Assembly: GCF_947500995.1 (NCBI RefSeq) | Contig: NZ_CANMUA010000005.1 | Location: 62,001 to 126,000, forward strand | Source of the DNA: an uncultured Serinicoccus sp. | Lineage (GTDB): Bacteria; Actinomycetota; Actinomycetes; Actinomycetales; Dermatophilaceae | DNA: 64,000 nucleotides | Direction: 5' to 3' | In this document: one piece after another, positions 16,402-25,918 of the stretch | Position numbering within the stretch: the first letter of the stretch is position 1 | How the letters are laid out: every line of letters begins with the position of its first letter | Notes under the pieces: model-generated | Databases searched by the model: none | Seen by the model: only the letters and a program-made list of their open reading frames with translations | What the model was told of the DNA's origin: nothing | Translations under genes and position numbers: made by a program

Positions 16402-18541
16402 CCGCACCCGGCCGCTCCCCCGTCCGCTCCCCCGTGGTCGCGACGGCCGCTGCGCGGTCCACCGCCCTGAGCATCGCCTGCGCCTTGGCGCGCGTCTCGG
16501 CATACTCCTCGGCCGGGTGCGAGAGCGCGGTGACCGCACCCCCGACGCCGAAGGCGAGGGCCCCGTCCGTCGACCGGGTGAGCGTGCGGATGACGATCGA
16601 GGTGTCCATCGACCCGTCCAGCCCGATCCACCCGATCGTCCCCGAGTAGACCCCGCGCGCCCGGCCCTCGAGCTCGTCGAGGATCTCCATCGTGCGCACC
16701 TTGGGCGCACCGGTCATCGACCCACCGGGGAAGCAGGCCCGCAGCACGTCCGTCGGCCCCATCCGCGGGGCGAGCGTGCCCCGCACCGTCGAGACGAGCT
16801 GATGGACGGTCGCGTAGGTCTCGACCGCGCACAGCTGCGGCACGTGCACGCTGCCCGAGCGGCACACGCGGTGCAGGTCGTTGCGCAGCAGGTCCACGAT
16901 CATGAGGTTCTCGGCCCGGTCCTTGACCGCGGTCGCGAGGTCGGCGGCGAGCGCGGCGTCGTGCTCGGCGCTGTCCCCGCGCGGGCGGGTCCCCTTGATC
17001 GGCCGCGCCTCGACGGCGCCGCTGCCGGCGTCCACCGACACGAAGCGCTCGGGCGAACCGCTCAGCACGCTGAGGCCGGGCGCGCGCAGCCAGGCCCCGC
17101 GCGGCACGGGTGACACCTCCCGCAGCGCCCGGTACAGCTCGCCCTCGTCGAGCTCCGGCGCGCTCGTGCGGTATGCCGTCGTGAGGCAGATCTCGTAGGA
17201 CTCGCCCCGCGCGATCTGGGCCTGGGCGAGGCGCACCTTGGCGAGGTACCCCGCCTCGTCGTCCTCCGCCGCCCAGGCCGGGGCAGCGGCACGGGGACGG
17301 CCCTCGACCGGGGCGCCGGGTGCCGGCCCCTCGCCCGCCGTCCCGGCCGGCGCTGCCACCGGGGGCTCCGTCGCCGCGCGCAGGACCGGGACCACCTCCT
17401 CGACCCACCGCGCCTGCTCGTCGGCGGTCGACGCGTCCTCGACCCACACCGCCCACACCTGGTCGGTGCGGTGGTCGAGCACGACCCCACGGTCGACGAG
17501 GAGCAGCCAGGCGTCCGGCCACGGCGAACGGTGCGGCCCGGTAGGGTCGGCGCCGGTCTCGGCCTTGACCTCGTAGCCGATCCAGCCGACGAGCCCGGGA
17601 CGCCACGGCACCTCCCCCGGCCGCTCCTGCGCGACCTCCAGCGCCCAGGCGTCCAGCTCGGCGTCCACCCGGTCCAGCAGCGGGGCACCCTCGCCCACCC
17701 GGTGGGTCAGCTCCCGGGACAGCGGTCCGCGGCCGTCGGCGAGCACCGACCAGCCGCTGCCGTCCGAGGAGTCGAGCCAGACCGAGCTCGGCGCCCGGCC
17801 GACGAGGCGCTCGTGCAGCTCGAGGACACGCACCCGGGACGCGTCCTCGCGCAGCAGCCGGGCGCGCAGCCGCACCGGGCGTCCACCGCGGCGGTGCTCC
17901 TGCGGCCGCAGCGTGTCACCGACGGCCACCACGGCCCCGCCCTCGTCCGCCGCCGCCCGGACACCGGCGAGCGCCAGGAAGTTGGCCACGACCCGCTCCC
18001 CGTGCTCGGACAGGACCGACTCGGGGTGGAACTGCACGCCCCAGAACGGCCGGTCGGGGTCCGCGAGCGCCATGACGCAGCCGTCGTCGACGGCCCGGGC
18101 GGTGACGTGCAACGCCGAGCGCAGCGGCTCGACCACCTCCAGGGAGTGGTACCGCACGACCTGCAGGGGCGACGGCACGCCCTCGAAGAGGCCCTGGCCG
18201 TCGTGCTCCACCGGGCTGACGATGCCGTGCCGGGTCAGGCTCATCTCCGCCACCGTCTCCCCCGCCACGTGGGCGAGGCCCTGGTGGCCCAGGCACACCC
18301 CCAGCACGGGGACCTCCCGCTGGCGGAGCGCCAGCGCCGACAGGCCCAGGTCGCCGTCGACCTGGGGCCGTCCCGGCCCGGGCCCGATGACCACCGCGGC
18401 GAACCGTCGCAGGTCCTGCGCCGAGGCCGGGTGGTCGTGGCGCCACAGCACGGGGGCCCGCCCCAGGACGCGGTGCAGCAGGTCGGCCAGGTTGTAGGTG
18501 AAGCTGTCGAGGTGGTCGATCAGCAGGACCTCGCCCGCCAC
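16376..18541 (-). CDS. pabAB: Fused aminodeoxychorismate synthase (PabA-PabB)
   Basis: 721 residues. Residues 1-195 are a class I glutamine amidotransferase with nucleophile Cys83 (LGVCLGHQG) and the His/Glu pair in VQFHPES. The rest is a chorismate-binding domain. ARPIKGTRPRG carries the Lys typical of PabB, where anthranilate synthases have PIAGT. It makes 4-amino-4-deoxychorismate for p-aminobenzoate and folate. A GTG start at 18541 sits three bases after the pirin stop, so the two are co-transcribed. No pabC lyase is in the window. Confidence 0.93.
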   Translation of the reverse strand: MAGEVLLIDHLDSFTYNLADLLHRVLGRAPVLWRHDHPASAQDLRRFAAVVIGPGPGRPQVDGDLGLSALALRQREVPVLGVCLGHQGLAHVAGETVAEMSLTRHGIVSPVEHDGQGLFEGVPSPLQVVRYHSLEVVEPLRSALHVTARAVDDGCVMALADPDRPFWGVQFHPESVLSEHGERVVANFLALAGVRAAADEGGAVVAVGDTLRPQEHRRGGRPVRLRARLLREDASRVRVLELHERLVGRAPSSVWLDSSDGSGWSVLADGRGPLSRELTHRVGEGAPLLDRVDAELDAWALEVAQERPGEVPWRPGLVGWIGYEVKAETGADPTGPHRSPWPDAWLLLVDRGVVLDHRTDQVWAVWVEDASTADEQARWVEEVVPVLRAATEPPVAAPAGTAGEGPAPGAPVEGRPRAAAPAWAAEDDEAGYLAKVRLAQAQIARGESYEICLTTAYRTSAPELDEGELYRALREVSPVPRGAWLRAPGLSVLSGSPERFVSVDAGSGAVEARPIKGTRPRGDSAEHDAALAADLATAVKDRAENLMIVDLLRNDLHRVCRSGSVHVPQLCAVETYATVHQLVSTVRGTLAPRMGPTDVLRACFPGGSMTGAPKVRTMEILDELEGRARGVYSGTIGWIGLDGSMDTSIVIRTLTRSTDGALAFGVGGAVTALSHPAEEYAETRAKAQAMLRAVDRAAAVATTGERTGERPGAVSPAGRDR

Positions 18542-18544
18542 GCC

Positions 18545-19540
18545 TCAGCCCCGGGGGCGCAGCCGCACCTGCGGCAGCTCGGGCGCCGGCAGGGAGTCCC
18601 CGCCGGGGTGGTCGACGGCGCCGAAGCGGCCCTCGGGGTCGTGCCCGAGCTCGGCCTGCCACTGCTCACGCGCCTGCACGACCTCCTCGTGGGAGCGGCC
18701 GATGAAGTTCCACCACATGACGATCTGCTCGCCGAAGGGCGGGCCCCCGAGCAGCAGCACCCGGGCGCCGTCGGCACCCGCGGTGAGCTCGAGCTCGGCA
18801 CGCCCCGGCGCGAGGTAGCCCAGCTCGGCGCGCTCGACGACCGTCTCCCCCACCCCCACCCGGCCCTGGTCGACGAGCACCCCGTGCTCGTGCTCGGGGT
18901 CGACCGTGAGACGGACCCGCGCTCCGGGGTCCAGGACGAGCTCCGCGCCCAGCAGCGGGGTATACGTCGGCACCGGCGAGCCTGTCTGCTCCCCGTCCAC
19001 CCAGAGGGCGCCCAGGAAGACGCTGACCCGCCCGCCGCGGACCTCCCGCGGCTGCGGCGCGTGGTGCTGGAACCCCGGGTCCACCCCGGCGTCGGCGGCC
19101 GGGAGCGCCACCCACAGCTGGGCACCGTGGAGCACCTGCAGGTGCGGTTCGTCGCCGGTGACGGACACCTCGGAGTGACAGACCCCCCGGCCCGCCGTCA
19201 TGAGGTTGAGCTCCCCCGGTCGGACGACGGCGTGCACGCCCGTGGAGTCGCGGTGCTCGATCTCCCCGCTGAACAACCAGGAGACCGTCTGCAGGGCGGT
19301 GTGCGGGTGCGGCGGCACGACCATCCCGCCGGTCCGTCCCACCTCGTCGGGACCGTAGTGGTCCACGAAGCACCAGGCCCCGACCATGGTCCGTCCGCGG
19401 GAGGGCAGGGTGCGGCGCACCCGCATGGCCCGGGGTCCGCCGAGCGGCACCTCGCGGGGGGCGAGGACGGTCACCGCCCCCTGCGGCGACGGTCCGTCCC
19501 CGCACGTCACCTCGTCCGGGCGCGTCTCCAACGAGCTCAT
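18545..19540 (-). CDS. Pirin family protein
   Basis: 331 residues with a bicupin fold. The N-terminal pirin motif shows metal ligands in PHPHTALQTVSW and STGVHAVVRPGELNLMTAGRG, followed by HSEVS. The C-terminal cupin ends GGPPFGEQIVMWWNFIGRS. Bacterial pirins bind Fe or other metals, and some are quercetinases or redox sensors. The role here is unknown. It is upstream of pabAB in one transcript and divergent from ndh (ATG 19640). Confidence 0.9.
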   Translation of the reverse strand: MSSLETRPDEVTCGDGPSPQGAVTVLAPREVPLGGPRAMRVRRTLPSRGRTMVGAWCFVDHYGPDEVGRTGGMVVPPHPHTALQTVSWLFSGEIEHRDSTGVHAVVRPGELNLMTAGRGVCHSEVSVTGDEPHLQVLHGAQLWVALPAADAGVDPGFQHHAPQPREVRGGRVSVFLGALWVDGEQTGSPVPTYTPLLGAELVLDPGARVRLTVDPEHEHGVLVDQGRVGVGETVVERAELGYLAPGRAELELTAGADGARVLLLGGPPFGEQIVMWWNFIGRSHEEVVQAREQWQAELGHDPEGRFGAVDHPGGDSLPAPELPQVRLRPRG

Positions 19541-19639
19541 CGCCCCATCCTCCCACCGTGAGCAACGTCTCGTCGTCCCTGCGGGCACCCGGTGGCCGCA
19601 GCGGAATCCTGCGGTGCGGTTCTGTTGTTGACTAGACAT

Positions 19640-21025
19640 ATGAGCACTCCCCAGCCGTCCGCCCCGGCGCAGCAGCCGTCCGCCTCCCGCCCCCACCGCG
19701 TCCTGATCATCGGCTCCGGCTTCGGCGGCCTGTTCGCCACCAAGGCGCTGTCCGACCCGGCCGTGCAGGTGCTCATGGTGGCCCGCACCGGCCACCACCT
19801 GTTCCAGCCGCTGCTCTACCAGGTGGCGACCGGCATCCTGTCCGAGGGCGTCATCGCCCCGCCGACGCGGGACGTGCTGGCCAGCCAGGACAACGTGACG
19901 GTGATGCTGGGCGACGTCAAGAGCATCGACATCGACGAGCGCTCGGTGACCGCGGTCACCGCCGGCGAGGACATGGTCTACGACTACGACAGCCTCATCC
20001 TCGCGGCCGGTGCCAACCAGTCGTGGTTCGGCAGCCCGCACTTCGCCGAGTACGCCCCCGGCATGAAGTCGATCGACGACGCCCTGGAGCTGCGCGGGCG
20101 CATCTACGGCGCCTTCGAGCTCGCCGAGCTGGCGGCCGCCGCCGGGCGGGAGGACGACGTGCGCCGGCTGCTGACCTTCGTCGTCGTCGGCGCCGGGCCG
20201 ACGGGCGTGGAGATGGCCGGCCAGCTGGCCGAGCTGAGCAAGCGCACGCTGCGCAAGGAGTTCCGCCACATCGACCCGACGCAGGCCCGGATCATCCTCG
20301 TGGACGCCGTGGACAAGGTGCTCGCGCCCTTCGGGGACAGCCTGGCGGCGAAGACCGAGCGCAGCCTGACCGACCTCGGTATCGAGGTGAAGCTCGGCCG
20401 CAAGGTCGTCGACGTCGACGAGGGCGGCGTCGTCCTGGAGTCCACCGAGGACGGCAGCCAGGAGCGCATCGAGGCGCAGACCAAGGTGTGGGCCGCCGGC
20501 GTGCAGGGCAACCCGCTGGGGCGCAAGATCGCCGAGCAGGCGGGCGCCGAGCTCGACCCCTCCGGACGCGTCAAGGTCCAGCCCGACCTCACCCTGCCCG
20601 GGCACCCCGAGGTCTTAGTCGTGGGCGACCTGGCCGCCGTCGACGGCGTGCCCGGGGTGGCCCAGGGCGCGATCCAGGAGGCCCGGCACGCGGCCGACCA
20701 GATCATGCGGCGGCTCCGTGGGGAGGAGACCGGGCAGGCGTTCGAGTACTTCGACAAGGGCTCGATGGCCACGATCTCCCGCTTCCGCGCGGTGATGAAG
20801 CGGGGGCGCATCGAGCTCACCGGCTACCCCGCCTGGGTCGCGTGGCTGGCCGTGCACCTCTTCTACATCATCGGCTTCAAGAGCCAGCTGGCCACGCTGC
20901 TGCACTGGGCGGTGAGCTTCGTGGGGCGGGACCGCTCCGAGCGCACGGTGACCGAGCAGCAGGTGTACGCCCGGCTGGCCCTGGAGTACCTCGGCGAGGA
21001 CTTCCGCAAGCAGCCCAAGCGCTGA
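19640..21025 (+). CDS. ndh: Type II NADH dehydrogenase
   Basis: 461 residues of a peripheral membrane flavoprotein that passes electrons from NADH to menaquinone without pumping protons. The FAD site is VLIIGSGFGGLFATKAL near the N-terminus. The NADH site is FVVVGAGPTGVEMAGQLAEL. The C-terminal helix AWLAVHLFYIIGFKSQL is amphipathic and membrane associated. ATG 19640 has no ribosome site, so translation may be leaderless; a GTG at 19592 in frame would add 16 residues. It is divergent from the pirin gene. Confidence 0.92.
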   Translation: MSTPQPSAPAQQPSASRPHRVLIIGSGFGGLFATKALSDPAVQVLMVARTGHHLFQPLLYQVATGILSEGVIAPPTRDVLASQDNVTVMLGDVKSIDIDERSVTAVTAGEDMVYDYDSLILAAGANQSWFGSPHFAEYAPGMKSIDDALELRGRIYGAFELAELAAAAGREDDVRRLLTFVVVGAGPTGVEMAGQLAELSKRTLRKEFRHIDPTQARIILVDAVDKVLAPFGDSLAAKTERSLTDLGIEVKLGRKVVDVDEGGVVLESTEDGSQERIEAQTKVWAAGVQGNPLGRKIAEQAGAELDPSGRVKVQPDLTLPGHPEVLVVGDLAAVDGVPGVAQGAIQEARHAADQIMRRLRGEETGQAFEYFDKGSMATISRFRAVMKRGRIELTGYPAWVAWLAVHLFYIIGFKSQLATLLHWAVSFVGRDRSERTVTEQQVYARLALEYLGEDFRKQPKR

Positions 21026-21026
21026 C

Positions 21027-21458
21027 TCAGCCCCGCGTCATCGGCAGGTGGGGTATGCCGTCCTCCAGGTAGTCCGGGCCGCTGCGGACGAACCCGAGCC
21101 GGGCGTACCAGTCCGCCAGGTAGGCCTGGGCACCGATCTGGACCGGCCCGTCGCCCAGCCGGCGCAGCCCCTCCCGGACGAGCTCGGCGGCATACCCCTG
21201 CCCGCGGTGGTCGCGGTGCGTGGCCACCCTCCCCAGCCGGCGCGTGCCGTCGGGGTCGACCAGGGTGCGGACCGTCGCCGCGACCTGCCCGTCGACGTCC
21301 ATCCACAGGTGCTCGGCCGTAGGCTCGACGTCGCGCCCGTCGATCTCGGGGTAGGGGCACTGCTGCTCGACGACGAAGACGTCCACCCGCAGCCGCAGCA
21401 GGTCGTGCAGCGTCGTGACGTCGAGGTCGGCGAACCTGGCGGCGTGGAGGGTGCCCAT
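21027..21458 (-). CDS. GNAT family N-acetyltransferase, ElaA-like
   Basis: 143 residues. LRLRVDVFVVEQQCPYPEID with DGRD is the ElaA signature, and GRVATHRDHRGQGYAAELV is the acetyl-CoA-binding motif A. The substrate is not known for the family. It is convergent with ndh (stops one base apart), and its ATG 21458 faces away from the PHP gene. Confidence 0.88.
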   Translation of the reverse strand: MGTLHAARFADLDVTTLHDLLRLRVDVFVVEQQCPYPEIDGRDVEPTAEHLWMDVDGQVAATVRTLVDPDGTRRLGRVATHRDHRGQGYAAELVREGLRRLGDGPVQIGAQAYLADWYARLGFVRSGPDYLEDGIPHLPMTRG

Positions 21459-21559
21459 GCCAGCAGGGTATGCCGACCGCACCGGCCGCCCGGGTGGCGG
21501 CGGCGGCGGGGACGTCCTGCGCCCGGCCGGCGGCGGGCAGGGACGCCTAGAGTGGGGTC

Positions 21560-22639
21560 ATGAGCCACGCACCGGGCGGCCCCGAGCCGGTCGACGTGCT
21601 GCGGCGGATCGCCTTCCTGCTCGAGCGCGAGCGCGCCGAGACCCGGCGGGTGGAGGCCTACCGCAGGGCCGCGTCGGTCATCCTGCCGCTGGGGGAGGAC
21701 GAGGTGCGCCACCGGGTCGCGGCCGGCACGCTGCGGGACCTGGCCGGCATCGGCCCCTCGACCTCGGCCGTCATCGAGGCCGTCGTGCGCGGGGAGACGC
21801 CGGACAAGCTGGCCGACCTGGAGTCCCGGTCCGGCACCCCGTTGGCCACCGGCGGGGAGTCGCTGCGCGAGCTGCTGCGCGGCGACCTGCACAGCCACTC
21901 GGACTGGTCCGACGGCGGCAGCCCGATCGAGGAGATGGTGGCCAGCGCGATGGAGCTGGGGCACGACTACCTCGCGCTCACCGACCACTCGCCCCGGCTC
22001 ACCGTGGCCCGCGGGCTGACGGCCGACCGGTTGCGCCGCCAGCTGCAGGTCGTCGACGCCGTCAATGCGCAGACCGCGCCGGGGTTCACCCTCCTCAAGG
22101 CGATCGAGGTGGACATCCTCGACGACGGCGGCCTCGACCAGGACGCGGACCTGCTGGGCGAGCTCGACGTGCGGGTCGCCTCGGTGCACTCCAAGCTCAC
22201 CATGGCCCGGACCGCGATGACCCGGCGCATGGTCGCCGCGGTCGAGAACCCGCTCACCAGCGTCCTGGGTCACTGCACCGGCCGCCGGGTCATGCCGCGG
22301 CAGGGCGACCGGGGCGCCCGCAGCGGATCCCGCGCCCGCCCGCCCAGCGACTTCGACGCGGCCGCCGTCTTCGAGGCGTGCGCGCGGACCGGCACGGCCG
22401 TGGAGGTCAACTCCCGGCCCGAGCGTCAGGACCCGCCCGGCGCGCTCCTCGAGCTGGCCGTGGAGACCGGCTGCCTCTTCGCGGTGTCGACCGACGCGCA
22501 CGCCCCCGGCCAGCTCGACTTCCTCGACTACGGCTGCGAGCGGGCGGTGCGCCACGGCGTGCCCGCCGACCGGGTGGTGAACACCTGGCCGCTGGAGCGC
22601 CTGCGGGAGTGGGCCCGGGACCCCGCGTCGGCGATCTGA
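21560..22639 (+). CDS. PHP-domain metal-dependent phosphoesterase
   Basis: 359 residues. An N-terminal helix-hairpin-helix-like region (LRDLAGIGPSTSAVIEAVVR) precedes a PHP domain with GDLHSHSDWSDGGSP, ALTDHSPRL, EVDIL, ASVHSKL and STDAHAPGQLDFLDYG, which are the metal ligands in order. This is the C-terminal half of bacterial family X DNA polymerases without the polymerase domain. Such stand-alone proteins are probably phosphatases or nucleases. ATG 21560 follows AGAGTGGGGTC. Confidence 0.88.
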   Translation: MSHAPGGPEPVDVLRRIAFLLERERAETRRVEAYRRAASVILPLGEDEVRHRVAAGTLRDLAGIGPSTSAVIEAVVRGETPDKLADLESRSGTPLATGGESLRELLRGDLHSHSDWSDGGSPIEEMVASAMELGHDYLALTDHSPRLTVARGLTADRLRRQLQVVDAVNAQTAPGFTLLKAIEVDILDDGGLDQDADLLGELDVRVASVHSKLTMARTAMTRRMVAAVENPLTSVLGHCTGRRVMPRQGDRGARSGSRARPPSDFDAAAVFEACARTGTAVEVNSRPERQDPPGALLELAVETGCLFAVSTDAHAPGQLDFLDYGCERAVRHGVPADRVVNTWPLERLREWARDPASAI

Positions 22640-22721
22640 GGCCCGGCCACGCGCACGGCGCCGACCGTTTTGGTCCATCCCTGCGCGATCACGTATGCTC
22701 ATCGTCGTCCTCAACGGATAG

Positions 22722-22794
22722 GTCCCCATCGTCTAGTGGCCTAGGACCCCGCCCTTTCACGGCGGTAACACGGGTTCGAATCCCGTTGGGGATG
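22722..22794 (+). tRNA. tRNA-Glu (TTC)
   Basis: A 73-base cloverleaf: acceptor GTCCCCA/TGGGGAT (first pair G-T), anticodon loop CTTTCAC with TTC, T arm ACGGG TTCGAAT CCCGT. CCA is not encoded. It is the first of three tRNAs in a row. Confidence 0.95.
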
Positions 22795-22818
22795 CACCAG
22801 GTCTCGACCTGAAATCGA

Positions 22819-22892
22819 GGCCCCGTGGCGCAGTTGGTTAGCGCGCCGCCCTGTCACGGCGGAGGTCGCGGGTTCGAGTCCCGTCGGGGTCG
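22819..22892 (+). tRNA. tRNA-Asp (GTC)
   Basis: Acceptor GGCCCCG/CGGGGTC, anticodon loop CTGTCAC with GTC, T loop TTCGAGT. It lies 24 bases after tRNA-Glu and is probably co-transcribed. Confidence 0.95.
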
Positions 22893-22952
22893 CAGAGTAG
22901 GAGCGGCGTGGTCACCGGAGAGATCCGGGGGCCACGCCGGATCACTACTTCC

Positions 22953-23026
22953 GGCCAGGTAGCTCAGTTGGTACGAGCGTTCGACTGAAAATCGAAAGGT
23001 CGGCGGTTCGACCCCGCCCCTGGCCA
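22953..23026 (+). tRNA. tRNA-Phe (GAA)
   Basis: Acceptor GGCCAGG/CCTGGCC, anticodon loop CTGAAAA with GAA, T arm GGCGG TTCGACC CCGCC. It is the last tRNA before a strong terminator. Confidence 0.95.
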
Positions 23027-23033
23027 CGCGACA

Positions 23034-23066
23034 AGCCGCGGGTCTGCCCTGATGACACCCGCGGCT
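23034..23066 (+). terminator. Terminator of the tRNA cluster
   Basis: AGCCGCGGGT (23034-23043) pairs perfectly with ACCCGCGGCT (23057-23066), followed by TT. It ends the tRNA transcript before the iron-regulated operon. Confidence 0.85.
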
Positions 23067-23115
23067 TTCGCGTGTCCGGGGGTCGGAGAATTTGTGCAGA
23101 CGATCATGCCTGTGG

Positions 23116-23134
23116 TGAAGTTAGGTCCACCTAA
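23116..23134 (+). promoter_or_regulatory. DtxR/IdeR-like iron box upstream of fbpA
   Basis: TGAAGTTAGGTCCACCTAA matches the IdeR consensus TTAGGTTAGGCTAACCTAA at 14 of 19 positions and lies 31 bases before the fbpA start. Binding of Fe-loaded regulator would shut off the importer in iron-replete cells. Confidence 0.7.
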
Positions 23135-23164
23135 GTTGGACCGCTCCTCGAGGAGACCACCCCC

Positions 23165-24253
23165 ATGATCCGAGTGACCCGCCTCGCCCTCGTCGGCGCC
23201 CTGCTCCCCCTGACCCTGGCCGCCTGCACCTCGACGGACGAGCAGGCTCCCGCCTCCGACGACACCACCACCGAGGCGACCGACGCCGCGGACGGCGGCG
23301 AGGGCGTCGCCGAGAGCGACGGCACCCTCACCCTCTACTCCGGCCGCAACGAGGAGCTCGTCCAGCCGGTGCTGGACGACTTCACCAGCGAGACCGGCAT
23401 CGAGGTGGAGGTCCGGTATGCCGACACCGCAGCGATGGCGGCCCAGCTCCTGGAGGAGGGCGAGAACTCCCCCGCCGACGCCTTCCTCGCCCAGGACGCC
23501 GGCGCCCTCGGCGCCGTCTCCGCGGAGGGGCTGCTCGAGGAGCTCCCGCAGGAGACCCTCGACCTGGTGGCGGACACCTACCGGTCGGCGGACGGCACGT
23601 GGGTCGGGCTCACCGGGCGATCCCGCGTCCTGGCCTACAACACCGAGGCCGTGCCCGAGGACGAGCTGCCCGCCTCGGTCCAGGAGCTGACCGGCCCGGA
23701 GTGGACCGGCCGCGTGGGCGTGGCCCCGACCAACGCCAGCTTCCAGTCCTTCGTCACCGCGATGCGGGTGCTCGAGGGTGAGGACGCCGCGGCCACCTGG
23801 CTCGAGGGTCTCGCCGCCAACGACCCGCAGATCAGAGAGCGGAACGGGGAGATCGTCGCCGACGTCGACTCCGGCGCGATCGACGTCGGTCTGGTCAACC
23901 ACTACTACGTCTACGAGCTGGCCGCCGAGCAGGGCGTGGCTCCCGAGGAGCTGGACGTGGCCCTGCACTTCTTCCCCGACGGCGACACCGGCGCCCTGGT
24001 CAACATCTCCGGCATCGGCCTCGTGGGCGAGCAGCCGGACGCCGACGCGCAGGCGCTCGTCGACTACCTGCTCTCCGACGCCGGGCAGACCTACTTCGTC
24101 GAGCAGACCTCGGAGTACCCCATGATCGAGGGTCTCGAGGGCCCGGCCGGCCTCCCGGCGCTCGAGGAGCTCGAGACCCCCGACATCGACCTCAACGACC
24201 TCGAGGACCTCCAGACGACGATCGGGATGATCACCGAGGCGGGTCTGCTCTGA
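23165..24253 (+). CDS. fbpA: Fe3+ ABC transporter substrate-binding lipoprotein
   Basis: 362 residues. A lipoprotein signal (ALLPLTLAACTS, lipid at Cys20) is followed by an Asp/Thr/Glu-rich linker, then an iron-binding periplasmic-type domain: LTLYSGRNEELVQPVLDDF, VGLTGRSRVLAYNTEAV, DVGLVNHYYVYEL. The Tyr pair in HYYVYE fits the ferric-ion-binding tyrosines of FbpA. It delivers Fe3+ to the permease encoded next. GAGGAGACC precedes ATG 23165. An IdeR-like box is upstream. Confidence 0.92.
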   Translation: MIRVTRLALVGALLPLTLAACTSTDEQAPASDDTTTEATDAADGGEGVAESDGTLTLYSGRNEELVQPVLDDFTSETGIEVEVRYADTAAMAAQLLEEGENSPADAFLAQDAGALGAVSAEGLLEELPQETLDLVADTYRSADGTWVGLTGRSRVLAYNTEAVPEDELPASVQELTGPEWTGRVGVAPTNASFQSFVTAMRVLEGEDAAATWLEGLAANDPQIRERNGEIVADVDSGAIDVGLVNHYYVYELAAEQGVAPEELDVALHFFPDGDTGALVNISGIGLVGEQPDADAQALVDYLLSDAGQTYFVEQTSEYPMIEGLEGPAGLPALEELETPDIDLNDLEDLQTTIGMITEAGLL

Positions 24254-24285
24254 CCGGACGCCGAGCCCATCCGGCGCTCACCGCC

Positions 24286-25872
24286 ATGGCCCTCGCGGCC
24301 ACGGCGGTGGCGCTGCTCCCGCTCGGCTACCTGCTGCTGCGCACGGCGGAGGGCGGCCTGCCCACCTGGTGGGAGACGGTCGCCACCGAGCGGGTCGCCC
24401 GGCTCACCGCCACCTCGCTCCTGCTCGCCCTCGTCGTCACGCTGGCCTGCCTGGTCATCGGCGTCGGCAGCGCCTGGCTCGTGACCCGGTCCAACACCCC
24501 CGGCCGCGCCCCGCTCGCGGTGCTGCTGGCGCTGCCCCTGGCCGTCCCCAGCTATGTCGCCGCCTTCACCTGGGTGTCGGTGTCCGACCTGTGGTCCGCC
24601 GACCCCGGCGCCCGCTTCGAGGGGTTCGGCGCCGCAGCCCTGGTGCTCACCCTCTACACCTACCCCTACGTCTACCTCCCGGTCGCCGCCGCGCTGGCCC
24701 GGGTCGACCCCAGCCAGGAGGAGGTGGCGCGGTCGCTGGGCTGCGGTCCCTGGCGCACCCTGACCACCGTCACCCTCCCCCAGGTCCGCCCCGCCATCGC
24801 CGGCGGTGGCCTGCTCGCCGCGCTCTACGTCCTGGCAGACTTCGGCGCCGTCTCGATCCTGCGCCTCGACACCTTCACCCGCGCCATCTTCACCGCCCTC
24901 AGCTCGGGCTTCAACCGCTCCATGGCGCTGACCCTGGCCACCGTCCTGGTGCTGCTGACCCTGGCCATCCTCTGGGGCGAGGGTCGCACCCGGCGGGCCG
25001 GTGCCCGCTTCTCCACGGCCACGGTCAGCCGCCCCGCGCCGGCCCTGGACCTCGGCCCCTGGCGCCTCGTCGGCACCGGCACCCTCGCCCTGGTCGTGCT
25101 CACCGCCCTCGGCGTCCCGGCCCTCTCGCTGGCCCGCTGGATCGCCGCCGGCTCCTCCGCGGGCCAGGCCTGGGACCGGATCGGCGGCGCCGCGTGGGGC
25201 TCGCTCAGCGCCTCCCTGCTCGGCGCGCTGCTCACCGTCGCCCTCGCGCTGCCGGTGGGCCTCCTGGCCGCCCGCCACCCCGGGCGGCTGAGCGCGCTGC
25301 TGGAGCGGGCGGCATACCTCGCCCACGCCCTGCCCGGGGTCGTCGTCGGGCTCTCCCTCGTCTTCTTCGGCGTGACCGTGGCGCTGCCGCTCTACCAGAC
25401 CACGTGGCTGCTCGCGCTGGCCTACGCCTCGCTCTTCCTGCCGCTCGCGGTCGCCGCCGTGGCCTCGGCCGCCGCGCAGGCGCCCCCGTCGCTGGAGGAG
25501 GCGGCGCAGTCCCTCGGCACCTCTCCCGCCCGCGTCTTCACCCGGGTCACCCTGCCGCTCACCCTGCCCGGGATCGGGGCGGGCGCCGCGCTCGTCTTCC
25601 TCACCGCGATGAAGGAGCTGCCTGCCACGCTGCTGCTGCGCCCCACCGGGATGGAGACGCTGGCCACCCGCCTGTGGAGCGCGACCGGGATCGGCCGGTA
25701 TGCCGAGGCCGCCCCCTACGCCCTGCTCCTCGTCGCGCTGGCCGCCATCCCCACCTGGGTGGTGGTGCGCCGGACCGGCATCGTGCCGGCCGGCGCCGCC
25801 GGTCCCCTCCCCGGGCGGGCGGTCCCCCACCCGGCCGACCCGGCCCCCGTCGAGCCGGTCGTGTCACCATGA
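24286..25872 (+). CDS. fbpB: Fe3+ ABC transporter permease, two-domain FbpB
   Basis: About 528 residues with twelve predicted membrane helices in two homologous halves. Each half carries an ATPase-contact loop: EEVARSLGCGPWRTLTTVTL and EEAAQSLGTSPARVFTRVTL. It forms the membrane channel with FbpC. The start is uncertain: ATG 24286 has no ribosome site, and the frame stays open upstream to a CTG at 24250 that overlaps the fbpA stop, so the true start may add about twelve residues. Confidence 0.9.
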   Translation: MALAATAVALLPLGYLLLRTAEGGLPTWWETVATERVARLTATSLLLALVVTLACLVIGVGSAWLVTRSNTPGRAPLAVLLALPLAVPSYVAAFTWVSVSDLWSADPGARFEGFGAAALVLTLYTYPYVYLPVAAALARVDPSQEEVARSLGCGPWRTLTTVTLPQVRPAIAGGGLLAALYVLADFGAVSILRLDTFTRAIFTALSSGFNRSMALTLATVLVLLTLAILWGEGRTRRAGARFSTATVSRPAPALDLGPWRLVGTGTLALVVLTALGVPALSLARWIAAGSSAGQAWDRIGGAAWGSLSASLLGALLTVALALPVGLLAARHPGRLSALLERAAYLAHALPGVVVGLSLVFFGVTVALPLYQTTWLLALAYASLFLPLAVAAVASAAAQAPPSLEEAAQSLGTSPARVFTRVTLPLTLPGIGAGAALVFLTAMKELPATLLLRPTGMETLATRLWSATGIGRYAEAAPYALLLVALAAIPTWVVVRRTGIVPAGAAGPLPGRAVPHPADPAPVEPVVSP

Positions 25873-25918
25873 TCTCGACCCCCCTCGCGCGCCCGCAGCC
25901 GACCAGGAAGGACCGCCG